From: Vibrio sp. YMD68
GTDB lineage: Bacteria; Pseudomonadota; Gammaproteobacteria; Enterobacterales; Vibrionaceae
NCBI RefSeq assembly: GCF_029958905.1
Contig: NZ_CP124613.1
Coordinates: 1-64,000 of the forward strand
Length of the DNA stretch: 64,000 bases
Direction: 5' to 3'
Below, in pieces: positions 17,759 to 27,404 of this stretch. The notes under the pieces are model-generated. The model was given only the letters and a program-made list of their open reading frames with translations, was not told the DNA's origin and searched no databases. The first letter of the stretch is position 1. Each line of letters starts with the position of its first letter. The position numbers and the translations under genes are program-made.

Positions 17759-18772
17759 TTACGCAACGACCCTATTTCGCCCTTGTGATTTTGCATCATA
17801 TAGGTTGGCATCTGCTTGACGATTGATTTCATCGATGCAGCTCGACGCATGCGCCTCAGCCAAGCCAATACTGACCGTCACAGAGATCGCCGTATCTCGA
17901 TAGCGAATAGGCGTACATTCAATGGCTTGACGGATGGCCTCCGCATTTTTGAGTGCATGCGGTTGAGAGACACCCGCTAACAGAATACAGAACTCCTCCC
18001 CCCCTTGGCGAAACACATTTTCCTCTCCCACCACATGAGCCATCGTTTTCACCACAAACTGAAGCACGTAGTCTCCTCCTTCGTGACCGTATTCATCATT
18101 GATGGCTTTAAAGTGGTCGATGTCTAATACCAATAAGAAGAATGCGGTTCCTTGAATTTTTAGCGCTTGGTAACGATGCTTCAATGCTAGGCGGTTATTG
18201 GTTCCTGTAAGTGGATCAAGCGTGGCCAACTTACTTAACTTGTTTTCCGTTGACTCGCGGTTGAACTCATACACGTGTGCAATCGCCATAATACTGAAAT
18301 AACAAAAGGCGAAGTTAATCATCATCGTCAACATGTCAAAGTACTGCTCTAGGTAAAATTGATAAGTGATGTTGACGATCTGAATGAAAAACAAACATGC
18401 GGTCGCTACAAAGCCCACTTTGTAGCCCAGCAATAGATAGTAAATGATAGGTAAGACCAGCGACCAAAAAAACACACCAGTGACTGTTGGCTTGAGGAAG
18501 GTGCCAATAATGACGAGCAACGTCAGACACAGTGACATAATGTACTTATGGCCCTTATATACATTACCTCTATCGATTTGACGATAAACGTGCCAAGAGT
18601 AAAGCGCGTATAAGCCTTCCAACGTACCGTAGATATAGCTCTGGCTAATAACAAAGTTACCGATAGCCATCAAAGCAGCCAAGATTCCGATCCCGAGGCT
18701 CATGCCTTTGAGCACTTTGAGGCGTAGCGCTAAGCTGCCATCAAGCTCGTTTATATCCATATTTCCGTCCAT
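17759..18772 (-). CDS. Membrane diguanylate cyclase (GGDEF), no I-site
   Basis: The 337-residue inner-membrane protein has about six transmembrane helices in residues 20-175 and a GGDEF domain in 180-337. The active loop is GGEEF in ENVFRQGGEEFCILL. The position of the inhibitory RxxD, five residues before the loop, reads VGEE, so feedback by c-di-GMP at that site appears to be absent. The ligand of the membrane sensor is unknown. ATG 18772 has no Shine-Dalgarno; ATG 18760 (MDINELDG), preceded by GGA, is an equally likely start. It diverges from the amidohydrolase gene over a 69-base spacer. Confidence 0.9.
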   Translation of the reverse strand: MDGNMDINELDGSLALRLKVLKGMSLGIGILAALMAIGNFVISQSYIYGTLEGLYALYSWHVYRQIDRGNVYKGHKYIMSLCLTLLVIIGTFLKPTVTGVFFWSLVLPIIYYLLLGYKVGFVATACLFFIQIVNITYQFYLEQYFDMLTMMINFAFCYFSIMAIAHVYEFNRESTENKLSKLATLDPLTGTNNRLALKHRYQALKIQGTAFFLLVLDIDHFKAINDEYGHEGGDYVLQFVVKTMAHVVGEENVFRQGGEEFCILLAGVSQPHALKNAEAIRQAIECTPIRYRDTAISVTVSIGLAEAHASSCIDEINRQADANLYDAKSQGRNRVVA

Positions 18773-18841
18773 GAGCTAAATGCTATAAGATATCACGTAT
18801 GATAACCTGATTAACTTAATGATAACAGGATATCAACACAT

Positions 18842-19891
18842 ATGTGCACACGCATATTCAATAACTTAAACGATAGATTTCCAGTAACAGCGCGCAACAT
18901 GGACTGGTATTGGCCCGTCAATACTTACTTCTACGCCTTCCCCAAGGGCACCGTAAACCGTGGCCTGAGCACCGAGTCAGCTGCCAAACGCCATATCGCA
19001 CCGCAGCAGGCACTGCAATGGACATCTGAATACGCCAGTTTGACCACCGTCATGGGTAGCGACAAAAGGGGCTTTGCTGCCGTCGATGGATTAAATGAAG
19101 CAGGGCTGGCAGTAAATGGCTTATATGATTCTCATGTCAGCTATGGCCCCACTGACGGTGAAGGTCAGTTCCTCAGCGCCAATCGCTGGGTCCAGTTTGT
19201 GCTCGACCAATTTGCTAACGTTCAGCAGGCTATTCAGTATTTTGCCACTCAAAACATTACGATTGTCTCGGAGCTTTTGCCTGACACCTCTAATACACAA
19301 TCGTATCTTCACCTTGCTCTTTCCGATGCAGATGGCAATTCAGGCGTAATCGAAGTGCGCGACGGCCGATTTGAACTGTATGAGAGCCGTCATGATACCG
19401 TTGTCACCAACCAGCCGAACTACGAGACTCAACGAATGTTGACGGCCTATTGGCAGTATATTTGGGGCCAAAGGCCAAACACTCCAGTTGAACACCCAGT
19501 GTTCTCTGCACCTGGCGGTAATAGCGCTACACAACGTTTTGAGCGCGCCAGCTATTACTTTACCTTTGCTCAACCCGCAAAAAAACGACGCGAAGCGGTG
19601 TATCAAGCTAAATCCTTGGTGGCCGCTTGTTCTGTGCCCGTTCACTTTAACCCGTATCACGCAGAGAAAGCCTCCTACACGATTTGGACGAACCTTGCCG
19701 ATCACAGCAAGAAGACTTACTCCCTGTCTAGCACAGTAAGCATGAACACGCTGTCACTGCACTTTTCTCCCGAACTCACTACGTGTCAACGCTTGCTGCT
19801 GCAAAAAGAAAAATCAACCAAGTCAGCTTGCCCGATCCAGGCTGGCGATGTTACTGACCATCTCGTGACTTGTGACAACCCATTTAACTAG
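18842..19891 (+). CDS. Ntn-hydrolase of the choloylglycine hydrolase / penicillin V acylase family
   Basis: The 349-residue enzyme is a linear-amide C-N hydrolase. Removal of Met1 exposes Cys2 as N-terminal nucleophile (MCTRIF); Arg18 and Asp21 (TARNMDW) match the catalytic Arg and Asp, and an Asn in VVTNQPNYE and an Arg in ATQRFERAS fit the remaining positions. No signal peptide or propeptide is present, so it should be cytoplasmic. Family members cleave bile salt conjugates, penicillin V or N-acyl homoserine lactones; the Gram-negative branch is poorly characterised, and the substrate is not predictable here. AGGA lies about 12 bases upstream of the start. Confidence 0.85.
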   Translation: MCTRIFNNLNDRFPVTARNMDWYWPVNTYFYAFPKGTVNRGLSTESAAKRHIAPQQALQWTSEYASLTTVMGSDKRGFAAVDGLNEAGLAVNGLYDSHVSYGPTDGEGQFLSANRWVQFVLDQFANVQQAIQYFATQNITIVSELLPDTSNTQSYLHLALSDADGNSGVIEVRDGRFELYESRHDTVVTNQPNYETQRMLTAYWQYIWGQRPNTPVEHPVFSAPGGNSATQRFERASYYFTFAQPAKKRREAVYQAKSLVAACSVPVHFNPYHAEKASYTIWTNLADHSKKTYSLSSTVSMNTLSLHFSPELTTCQRLLLQKEKSTKSACPIQAGDVTDHLVTCDNPFN

Positions 19892-19909
19892 TTTTCCTTT
19901 GCGTCTCCC

Positions 19910-19948
19910 CCATAGACAACCAGTGGGGTTGGTATGATCAACCTCCTA
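19910..19948 (-). pseudogene. 39-bp fragment similar to the lysE-type gene at 21991-22029
   Basis: This intergenic stretch matches 21991-22029, inside the nearby exporter gene, at 34 of 39 positions by eye, in the same orientation. Read on the minus strand it gives LIIPTPLVVYG, against LIILTPLVVDG in the exporter. No further coding similarity is visible around it. It may be the last trace of a second copy of the gene. Confidence 0.5.
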
Positions 19949-20094
19949 AGGAACGCATTATTTGACGGCGTCAGCAATACGCCATACGAATTGGCTTGAT
20001 ATCTCCTATTCATGACCTATGTCAATTAATAAACGGAGAGTGTTTGTCATGCTGTCTATATTAGTAAAATGTAATTTAATAATAAGGATCGCAT

Positions 20095-21804
20095 ATGGCT
20101 TCAGCCAAGATAGAATCCACCAACGCTCATGGCCAACAGCAAACGAAGTTATTGAGCTTTTTCGCAAACGTCGGAACCAAACTCAAACTCAATGTATTAC
20201 TGATTCTAATTGCTTTCGTTGTCTTGGGTTATCAAGGTATCTCTGGAATGCAAACATCGGCCAGTTACATTGAAGATCTTTATACTCAGGGGATGCAACA
20301 TACCATACGCACCAGTAAGGTTATTGATGAACTCGGGAATGCAAGAAGTGCCTTATTACTCGCGTTCCAGCATGACCCTTCATCCAACACAGCATCGATG
20401 CACGATCATCCTATTGAGTTTCATATCACGCAGATTGAGAATTCGCTTGAGACATTACACTACATCATTGACAACGAGCTACTCCAATCTGAACTGGCAA
20501 GTCATGAAAAACAAGTCGTTATTAGCCTCGCACAAGTTTTAGATGATATTACTGAACAAGGCTTCGCTCCAGCAGTTGCGAAACTCAAAAGTGGCGAGTA
20601 TTACGCTGCAAACATTATATTGCTGCAGCAAATTAACCCCAAGTTCCAACAAGCATACCAGCATGCGGAGCAGTTCTTTTCCATGCAAGTAGAAGAGGGG
20701 CGTGAGAGTTTTGAACAGGCAGAAGCAAATAGTGAGCGTTTTATCTGGGTCGTGGGTGCAATCACCATTATATCGCTGCTGGTCATTATTTCGATGTCAC
20801 TGATTGTTATAAGAAGAGTCAACCATGCGGTAACGGAACTTGAAGAACGTTCGGATAAAATCGCCGCCGGTGATCTAACTCAACGTTTAGATGCGTCTGG
20901 AGACGACGAGTTTTCGCACATTGCTGAGTCGGTTAATCGCATAGTGACCAGCTTCCGACACGTTGTGCAAACCAATAGGGACTCGATTGGTCAGTTGGCT
21001 CGGTCTGCTGAAGAAAATTCAGCGGTTGCGATGCAAACTAAACAAAACATCATGACACAGCAATCACGAACCGAGCAGGTGGCAACCGCGATTAATCAAT
21101 TTACGGCCACCGTTCACGAAGTGGCGCAAAGTGCGACTTCTGCCGCCGATGCGTCTGAGCAAGCCGATGCAGCAGCGGCCAATGGCCAGCAAGTAGTCAT
21201 GGATAGCGTAACCATGATCGAAAGCTTATCACAGGAGATGCAAGAATCGGTGGAGTCTATGCACCAACTGGCTAAGCATTCTGAAGAAATAGGCAGTGTC
21301 GTCGATGTCATCCAAGGTATTTCAGAACAAACCAATCTCTTAGCGCTCAATGCAGCCATTGAAGCTGCGCGAGCAGGCGAACAAGGGCGAGGTTTTGCAG
21401 TCGTTGCAGATGAAGTGCGCACCCTAGCAAGCCGAACTCAAGAATCAACTGAGGAGATTCAACAAACGATTCAACTCCTTCAACAAGGAAGCCGCGATTC
21501 AACGCAGCGTTTGGAAACAGGTGCCAATAATGCCCTTTCAACCGTCGACAAAGCGCGTGAGGCTGGTGATGCACTGACTCAAATCAAAGCCAGTGTCGAT
21601 CAAATCACCGCGATGAACGCCCAAATTGCGACCGCAGCTGAAGAGCAGAGCTTAGTTACCGAAGAGATCAACGCCAACATCAATAGCATCAGTGAGATTT
21701 CCAACCAGAATGTGATTGGCACGGAACAAAGCAGCGCCGCGACCCAAGAGTTAGCTCAGTTGGCAGAAGTACTGCGTAACGAAATAGAACACTATCGTGT
21801 TTAA
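20095..21804 (+). CDS. Methyl-accepting chemotaxis protein
   Basis: The 569-residue chemoreceptor has an N-terminal cytoplasmic stretch of about 30 residues, TM1 (about 31-52), a periplasmic four-helix-bundle sensor, TM2 (about 217-240), HAMP and a long signalling coiled coil. The hairpin tip [20 protein letters not shown] is perfectly conserved, so it can couple to CheA and CheW. It ends in IEHYRV without the NWETF-type tail that tethers CheR. The ligand is unknown; a 4HB sensor often detects small organic acids or amino acids. AAGGA precedes ATG 20095. It is monocistronic, with a hairpin following. Confidence 0.93.
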   Translation: MASAKIESTNAHGQQQTKLLSFFANVGTKLKLNVLLILIAFVVLGYQGISGMQTSASYIEDLYTQGMQHTIRTSKVIDELGNARSALLLAFQHDPSSNTASMHDHPIEFHITQIENSLETLHYIIDNELLQSELASHEKQVVISLAQVLDDITEQGFAPAVAKLKSGEYYAANIILLQQINPKFQQAYQHAEQFFSMQVEEGRESFEQAEANSERFIWVVGAITIISLLVIISMSLIVIRRVNHAVTELEERSDKIAAGDLTQRLDASGDDEFSHIAESVNRIVTSFRHVVQTNRDSIGQLARSAEENSAVAMQTKQNIMTQQSRTEQVATAINQFTATVHEVAQSATSAADASEQADAAAANGQQVVMDSVTMIESLSQEMQESVESMHQLAKHSEEIGSVVDVIQGISEQTNLLALNAAIEAARAGEQGRGFAVVADEVRTLASRTQESTEEIQQTIQLLQQGSRDSTQRLETGANNALSTVDKAREAGDALTQIKASVDQITAMNAQIATAAEEQSLVTEEINANINSISEISNQNVIGTEQSSAATQELAQLAEVLRNEIEHYRV

Positions 21805-21811
21805 AAACATT

Positions 21812-21831
21812 TGGGGGCATAGTTGCCCCCA
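21812..21831. terminator. Terminator between convergent chemoreceptor and exporter genes
   Basis: TGGGGGCA and TGCCCCCA form an 8-bp GC-rich stem with a 4-base loop, between the two stop codons. No long T-run is present. Confidence 0.55.
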
Positions 21832-21851
21832 TCACTTTCATGAGTGGTGCG

Positions 21852-22466
21852 TTAAACCGTCACGATCACTCGCAGGGCCAGTAAAATTAATACGATCCCA
21901 GACAGTCGGTCAATAAGCACCGCTTTGGTTCTGATCCGTTCAAGCAGTAGCGGGCTAGACAGCATGAAGGTGATGAGCGTATACCACAAACCATCGACAA
22001 CCAGTGGGGTTAATATGATCAAACTCTTACTCAGAACATCACTGCCTATCGCTATAAATTGACTAAAGAGCGCGATAAAAAACAGCGCAATTTTAGGGCT
22101 CAGCAGAGAAATAAGAAAGCCCTCTTTTGCCGACTGCCACAAGCTCACCGCCTCTCCTGATTCTAACTTCTCTGCGACTCCTCCTTTTGAACGCAATGCA
22201 TTGACCCCTAAGTACACCAGGTAAGCCGCCCCTGCATAGCTGATCGTTTTAAATAACAACGGAGACTGCTGCAACACAACCGCTAAACCAATCAACGTAA
22301 TGAAAGCATAAATACCAATACCAAAAGCGTGTGCCCATGCTGCTGCAAAGCCATTAGCTCGCCCACCCGCTAAGCTGTGTTTTGCAACCATCGCAAGGCT
22401 AGGACCCGGTGACATAGCCCCTAATAAACAGATCGTAAGAAGTGATAACCAAATGGTAAATGTCAT
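21852..22466 (-). CDS. LysE/RhtB-family amino acid exporter
   Basis: The 204-residue inner-membrane protein has six hydrophobic helices and the family signature SPGPSLAMVAKHSLAGGRANG near residue 20. Members export homoserine, threonine, lysine or other amino acids. The gene follows an Lrp/AsnC regulator by only 7 bases, a frequent pairing in which the regulator controls the exporter in response to the amino acid. AGGG lies eight bases before the start. A 39-bp fragment of this gene recurs at 19910-19948. Confidence 0.9.
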   Translation of the reverse strand: MTFTIWLSLLTICLLGAMSPGPSLAMVAKHSLAGGRANGFAAAWAHAFGIGIYAFITLIGLAVVLQQSPLLFKTISYAGAAYLVYLGVNALRSKGGVAEKLESGEAVSLWQSAKEGFLISLLSPKIALFFIALFSQFIAIGSDVLSKSLIILTPLVVDGLWYTLITFMLSSPLLLERIRTKAVLIDRLSGIVLILLALRVIVTV

Positions 22467-22473
22467 GGGAGCC

Positions 22474-22941
22474 CTATTTGTTGATGATCGCTGAATGCGA
22501 GTGAGTGGTATTAAAAAATTCAGTCAATACTGTGTGCGTAATCAAGTGCCGAAGTTCAGGGTAAGATTGTAACTCATCGCGGATCTCGGTCAGCCTGGCC
22601 ATGCTTTCAACCTGCACAAACAGCATCATATCGGTTTCTCCACTGATGGCATGGCACCATTTCACGCCATCAATATGATAGATCTTCTGCGCGTAGCTCT
22701 CGCAATGCTGGGTGGCGCTTGTCATATCAAATTTGAGCGCCAAATAAGCAGAGATGGTTTCTTGTTTATTTTCTGGTGCAAGCTGCGCGTGGTAGCCCAA
22801 AATAACACGTTCGCTTTCGAGCTTTTTTATTCTCGCGGTCACCGCCGAACGCGATAGGTTCGCAGCTCTTGCAATGTCACTGACCGAACGGCGTGCGTCA
22901 CATTTCAAGATATCAACAATAATCTGATCAAACTTGTCCAT
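22474..22941 (-). CDS. Lrp/AsnC-family transcriptional regulator
   Basis: The 155-residue protein has an N-terminal helix-turn-helix (ILKCDARRSVSDIARAANLS) and a C-terminal RAM ligand-binding domain (YHIDGVKWCHAISGETDMML). Such regulators respond to amino acids and usually act as dimers or octamers. It heads an apparent two-gene operon with the LysE-type exporter (7-base gap), so control of export is the likely role. AAGGGA precedes the start at a good distance. Confidence 0.92.
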   Translation of the reverse strand: MDKFDQIIVDILKCDARRSVSDIARAANLSRSAVTARIKKLESERVILGYHAQLAPENKQETISAYLALKFDMTSATQHCESYAQKIYHIDGVKWCHAISGETDMMLFVQVESMARLTEIRDELQSYPELRHLITHTVLTEFFNTTHSHSAIINK

Positions 22942-23034
22942 GATTTCCCTTCTCTGAACGTACCTTATTGATTCGTTTGCGCTATTGCCAATTCAATTCG
23001 TTCCATTCCTACGTAAACAGCCAATTAACCATGT

Positions 23035-24462
23035 TTAAAGCAGCTGTGCAAGCGTTGCTATCTTGGGGTCAATATCATCCAGTCCAATATTACCAAAACC
23101 CAACACCACAGCTTGCCAGTCTCGCTTTGTGTGGGGCTGATGCTCATACATGGATAATGGGCGGATCGTGATGCCATTCTCTTTGGCCCGTTGGCACAAC
23201 TCAAGCTCACTACACCCTTCTTTCCAACGAAAGGTAATATGAAGCCCAGCCGCTTGACTGATGACCTCAACGCGCCCTGGAAAATGCGTGCTTATGGCTT
23301 CCATCATCACTTCGTATTTGTGCTTATACAGCCGCCGCATTTTTCTAATATGCCGCAGGAAATCCCCTTCCACAATAAAGTCTGCCAGTGCCGCTTGGAC
23401 ATGCGACGGTGAATCTCCACTTAACGCGTCTTTTATTTCTAAGCACCGGGAAAGCAATGCTTGAGGGACGATTAAATACCCGAGTCGTAAGCCATTGAAC
23501 ATCACTTTACTTAAGGACCCGATATAAAAGATACGCTCTTTTGCCCCGATTTCTGCTGATAGCCCTTGAAGGCTTGGGGAGGGCCGATGAGCAAATTGAA
23601 ATTCACTGTCGTAATCATCTTCGATTATCCAACCGCTTTGCTCTCTCGCCCAACGCACTAACTCTATCCTTTGCTCTAAATGAACGGTTGTACCCATTGG
23701 GTATTGATTACTGGGTGTGACATACAGGCACTTAGCCGTACTCGCCTTGATATGGTCTAAATCTATGCCCACCTTTGGCACCACTTCAACGGGATCTAAC
23801 TGTAATCCCAGTAAATCAATGGATTTTCGCATTTGAACATAACCTGGGTTTTCCATCAAAACCTGATCATTTGGTTTGAGTGTCGCCATCAAAGCGATGG
23901 TTAACGCTTGCTGCGCACCTGCTGTAATAACAATTTGATCGGCACTGCAACTTACTGAGCGACTACTTGAAAGGTAATCACACAATGCCTCTCTTAATCG
24001 ACGATCACCCTGAATATCTTGGCTTCCAAGTAAACTCACTCTCGTTGCGTGTCTTTGCAGCAGTCTATTCCACTTAATCAACGGAAATTGCGCTAAGTCA
24101 GGAACGCCGGGCGCGAAACTACGATTTAGCTCTTGTGAAGAGACCTCTCTCTTTTGAGTTGATAAGTCTTTACTGATAGGAAACACGTAGTCAGGCAACT
24201 CAATCGCCACATAAAACCCCGACCCAGCCCGAGATTCTAAATACCCTTCGGCGACTAACTGCTCATAAACCGCTATCACGGTATTTCTGCTGATACCCAG
24301 CTCTAATGATAATTTTCGTGTCGACGGCAGTTTCCCTCCCTTAGCCCATAGATTTTCTGAGACTTTACCGCGTATCGCTGAAAATAGTTGCTTTTGAAGT
24401 GAGGAAGAATGGCGGTCAAAGGCTAAATCACCAACATCAATAGGCTGCATAACTGGATCCAT
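23035..24462 (-). CDS. MocR-type regulator (GntR winged helix fused to aminotransferase-like domain)
   Basis: The 475-residue protein has a GntR winged helix at residues 15-85 (KLPSTRKLSLELGISRNTV) and a fold-type I aminotransferase domain from about 115. Lys319 in YIGSLSKVM is the expected PLP Schiff-base residue and EDDYDSEF (281-288) holds the PLP-binding aspartate, so it should bind PLP. MocR proteins regulate vitamin B6, GABA, taurine or amino acid genes. The divergent neighbour is a flavin-binding protein of the PNP-oxidase fold, 79 bases away, and is its most likely target. The start could also be the ATG four codons in. Confidence 0.9.
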   Translation of the reverse strand: MDPVMQPIDVGDLAFDRHSSSLQKQLFSAIRGKVSENLWAKGGKLPSTRKLSLELGISRNTVIAVYEQLVAEGYLESRAGSGFYVAIELPDYVFPISKDLSTQKREVSSQELNRSFAPGVPDLAQFPLIKWNRLLQRHATRVSLLGSQDIQGDRRLREALCDYLSSSRSVSCSADQIVITAGAQQALTIALMATLKPNDQVLMENPGYVQMRKSIDLLGLQLDPVEVVPKVGIDLDHIKASTAKCLYVTPSNQYPMGTTVHLEQRIELVRWAREQSGWIIEDDYDSEFQFAHRPSPSLQGLSAEIGAKERIFYIGSLSKVMFNGLRLGYLIVPQALLSRCLEIKDALSGDSPSHVQAALADFIVEGDFLRHIRKMRRLYKHKYEVMMEAISTHFPGRVEVISQAAGLHITFRWKEGCSELELCQRAKENGITIRPLSMYEHQPHTKRDWQAVVLGFGNIGLDDIDPKIATLAQLL

Positions 24463-24541
24463 AATTATTTAAAAACTGGCTCTATTTAAGCTACCAGTTA
24501 TCGCTAATATTGCAAACATCAGTAACGAGAAAGGAATCAAT

Positions 24542-25201
24542 ATGCTGTCTGAAAGCAAAAGAACACACATTAAGAAAGCGGCGAAAAAAGCCAACTTTGA
24601 TCCTAAGAACCTTCACCAGATCATTGATGAAAGTCTGATCGCTCATATTGCTATTGAGGATGAAACTGGCCCTATTGTCATCCCTATGTTGGCATGGCGC
24701 GTCGAAAACAACGTCTATATCCACGGTGCAAAAAATAGCCGTTTAATTAGGCAACTCAAGAAAGCCAAGCAGACATGCCTTACGTTTACTCTGTTTGATG
24801 GTTGGGTGCTCGCGAGGTCGGCATTTCATCATAGCGCTCATTATCGATCAGCCGTGGTTTTGGGCCAGTTCTCATCGATTGAAAGCACTTCGGAGAAAGA
24901 CCGATTGCTGAATATCTTTATCGAGCAAATAGCACCAGGCCGCTGTAATGAAGTTCGCTTAGGGAATCAGAAAGAGCTAGACGCCACTGATCTTTTGGTT
25001 ATTCCTCTGGCTGAAGCCTCGGTTAAGATAAGTCACTCTGGGGTGAATGATGATCTGGCAGATTTGGATTTTCCCGCTTGGGCTGGCGTGCTGCCATATC
25101 GAACTGTTGTTGGCCCACTAGAGCCTTGTGAAGATTTAGATCCGTCACTCACAGAGCCAGACTACTCTGAAGCCTACGGAGAACGGTGGCACGATAGATA
25201 G
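24542..25201 (+). CDS. PNP-oxidase-like flavin-binding protein (NimA/Pyridox_ox_2 type)
   Basis: The 219-residue cytoplasmic protein has the split-barrel flavin-binding fold: IAHIAIEDETGPIVIPMLAWRVENNVYIHGAKNSRLIRQL is the FMN-binding core of this family. It is not PdxH, being too divergent at the C-terminus. Relatives include nitroimidazole-resistance NimA and haem-utilisation proteins; its own reaction is unknown. AAGGAATCAAT precedes the ATG. It is divergent from the PLP-binding MocR regulator, which suggests a link with B6 or amino acid status. Confidence 0.82.
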   Translation: MLSESKRTHIKKAAKKANFDPKNLHQIIDESLIAHIAIEDETGPIVIPMLAWRVENNVYIHGAKNSRLIRQLKKAKQTCLTFTLFDGWVLARSAFHHSAHYRSAVVLGQFSSIESTSEKDRLLNIFIEQIAPGRCNEVRLGNQKELDATDLLVIPLAEASVKISHSGVNDDLADLDFPAWAGVLPYRTVVGPLEPCEDLDPSLTEPDYSEAYGERWHDR

Positions 25202-25501
25202 TAAGAAGTGTGGGGGCACCGCACCATCGATACAGCAATTTAGCTATTTAGCTATTTGGCTATCTAGTTATCTAGTTATCTAGTTATCTAACTAACAAAC
25301 TGGCCACCTAATAAACGGGTCGCTCAACAAAACAGTCACTTAACAAAACTAATCACCTACTGACAAAACAGTCACCGGACAAAATGACGGCTATTCCTTG
25401 GGTAAACCGTCACTTTGTCGGCAAACTAAGACAAATTGCTAGCTGTGTTTCACAACAAGAACAAGTAAGCTAGGCGTCAGAATCATTCATGGAGCGAATT
25501 G
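25202..25501. repeat. Intergenic region with an 8-bp tandem repeat array (25240-25295)
   Basis: Seven consecutive octamers run from 25240 to 25295: TTAGCTAT twice, TTGGCTAT, CTAGTTAT three times and CTAACTAA. To its right, ACAAAACAGTCAC occurs at about 25327 and 25363 with a related copy between, so a second degenerate repeat follows. Nothing here appears coding. The last part carries GGAG (25491-25494), the ribosome-binding site of the next gene. Confidence 0.8.
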
Positions 25502-26761
25502 ATGGGCCAATTGAAGAAAGACATCACCTTAATATCAGGCATCGGCCAACTGTCTACCACCTTGATGGGCACAGGCTTATTTATGATACCTGCCATAGCA
25601 GCAGGCATCGCAGGAGACCTGTCTTTATGGGCATGGTTGCTATTGTTCGTGGCAATTTGCCCGATAGCCTTGACCTTTGCGGAGCTTGGGAAAAAATACC
25701 CAAGTGCCGGTGGTACTGCTTTCTTCGTACGTAAAGCATTTGGCAAAAAACTGGAGCGCAGTGTCGCATGGTTATTTGTCAGCGTGATTCCTGTTGGTGT
25801 CCCTGCCGCTGTCGCATTGGCAGCAGGCTTTCTAGAGCAGATCCTGCCCTCGCCTTTCAACACGGCATGGTTAACGCAGATCATCACTGTATGCTTACTA
25901 ATATGGGTTAACTTGCTTGGCACAAAATCCTCAGGTCGCTTACAAACGATCATTGCTTTGAGTATTTTTACGCTCATTGCTGCTTTCCTGTGGAAAGGAG
26001 ATATCACCAGTGCAGACATGACGATGCCGCCTCTCACTGTGGAGTCGTTGTGGCCGGTATCGGCAGCGCTTGGGGTCATGTTTTGGTGCTTTGTGGGCAT
26101 TGAAGCCTTTGCCCATATGGGAGAGGAATTCAAAAACCCGCAAAGAGATTTTCCTATCGCGATTCTCGTCGGCTGTTTTATTGCTGGCGCAACCTATTGG
26201 GCATGTTCTGTGGTCATTTTAAAGTACTCTGCGTATGGCAGTGCTGAATTTGACCACGCATCGATTCCTTTTCTTAGTGACTTATTATTTGGCGCAAAGT
26301 TTTCACTCTTAATCAGTGTGCTTGGTTTTTCCGCCTGCTTTGCCAGTGTGAATTTATATACTCAAAGCTTGTCGAGAATGGTTTGGGCTCAAGCTCGCGA
26401 ATATCAGCCTAAAGGGGCGATGGCAAGAGTCTCACTGAGAGGCGTTCCGGCCAATGCGACGTTGGTGGTTGGCGCGATATTGCTCATCTCTTGTATCGGA
26501 GGAGAAATTTCAGGGCTTAATCTGGAGTTCTTTCTGAAACTAGCCAACGGTATTTTTGTCCTGGTATACCTGCTGGCGATGCTTGCTGCCTATAAATTAC
26601 TGAACGGTGTTAAGAAAGGGTTGGCTCTCGTGTCATTAATTTTATGTACACTGGTCTTCATTTGCCTTGGTTGGTCGATGCTGTACGCCGTGACTGTTTT
26701 TACATTGTTGTCATTGCCTTGGAGCCGTTGGTTCAAGCGTGACAGGCAGCAAACCATTTAG
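25502..26761 (+). CDS. yjeH: L-methionine / branched-chain amino acid exporter, YjeH type
   Basis: The 419-residue inner-membrane protein has about 12 helices of the APC superfamily and the YjeH signature near its start (MGTGLFMIPAIAAGIAG) plus AELGKKYPSAGGTAFFVRKAFG. E. coli YjeH exports methionine and branched-chain amino acids; the same role is inferred. The start is ATG 25502, with GGAG seven bases upstream. A 12-bp hairpin follows. No regulator is adjacent. Confidence 0.88.
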   Translation: MGQLKKDITLISGIGQLSTTLMGTGLFMIPAIAAGIAGDLSLWAWLLLFVAICPIALTFAELGKKYPSAGGTAFFVRKAFGKKLERSVAWLFVSVIPVGVPAAVALAAGFLEQILPSPFNTAWLTQIITVCLLIWVNLLGTKSSGRLQTIIALSIFTLIAAFLWKGDITSADMTMPPLTVESLWPVSAALGVMFWCFVGIEAFAHMGEEFKNPQRDFPIAILVGCFIAGATYWACSVVILKYSAYGSAEFDHASIPFLSDLLFGAKFSLLISVLGFSACFASVNLYTQSLSRMVWAQAREYQPKGAMARVSLRGVPANATLVVGAILLISCIGGEISGLNLEFFLKLANGIFVLVYLLAMLAAYKLLNGVKKGLALVSLILCTLVFICLGWSMLYAVTVFTLLSLPWSRWFKRDRQQTI

Positions 26762-26801
26762 CCTGCTGTTTTCTAGTCTATATTCTTCTATTCTCTGTTC
26801 A

Positions 26802-26829
26802 CCAAAGCCACTCTCTTGAGTGGCTTTGG
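26802..26829 (+). terminator. Hairpin after yjeH
   Basis: CCAAAGCCACTC and GAGTGGCTTTGG form a perfect 12-bp stem with a TCTT loop. A T-run is lacking, so termination may be partial. Confidence 0.6.
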
Positions 26830-26987
26830 TCGGATTTAGATCTGCCTCGAACATTTCTCTTGAACTGCCCTTGTTCTGTACTTTTAGTATGTGGTCATTC
26901 TCAAAAAATGAGCTTAAAGAACATGGAGTACTCTAAGACTGATATATTGAACCAATGTCACTTTTTTGGTGCCGATAAGGGGAAATT

Positions 26988-27404
26988 ATGAGCAGAATGG
27001 CAACCGCAATGCGCACGTTGTTTGGGATAAAAAATTCTTCACCTAAAAAACAAAATATGATGAGAACCGAATTTTATCGAGGCCATCTGCTTAAACGGAA
27101 CCCTGCGCACCCTGACTACTGGAGCGCCACGATTACTGACAAATCTCTGGTTGGTAAACTGGAATACTTAAAGATGTCTGTAGACCAATGGTGCAATCAT
27201 AAAGTCATTGTGGCTCCAGAGTATTTTGAAAAAAACAAACCACAACTTTCCGATCAACTCACCTTCGATTATAAAGAATTCAAACTGAAAAATGACCATG
27301 GTGGCGATAACGATTGGTATATCACTTACCGCGGTAGGTTAATGAAAGGGTCTAAAGGCAAGATTATTGAAGCCATCGATTTATTAGAGCTGAAACGTGT
27401 TTAG
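26988..27404 (+). CDS. Small conserved protein, DUF3319-like
   Basis: The 138-residue protein is of unknown function. FYRGHLLKRNP to YLKMSVDQWCN resembles DUF3319 proteins of Vibrio, where a YRG start, a central strand pair and a helix with SxDxWC recur. A second, shorter copy of the same pattern follows: WYITYRGRLMKGSKGKIIEA. No signal peptide or membrane helix is visible; the N-terminus is basic. AAGGGGAAATT precedes ATG 26988. The family assignment is from memory. Confidence 0.6.
   Translation: MSRMATAMRTLFGIKNSSPKKQNMMRTEFYRGHLLKRNPAHPDYWSATITDKSLVGKLEYLKMSVDQWCNHKVIVAPEYFEKNKPQLSDQLTFDYKEFKLKNDHGGDNDWYITYRGRLMKGSKGKIIEAIDLLELKRV

Noticed and set aside
25240..25400. Possible CRISPR array
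   Set aside because: The repeats are 8 bp and contiguous without spacers; the weaker repeat to the right has irregular spacing. No cas genes are present.
25483..26133. 216-codon frame antisense to yjeH
   Set aside because: Fully antisense to a conserved membrane protein; the composition (many Ala, Lys, Asn) reflects the complement of hydrophobic codons.
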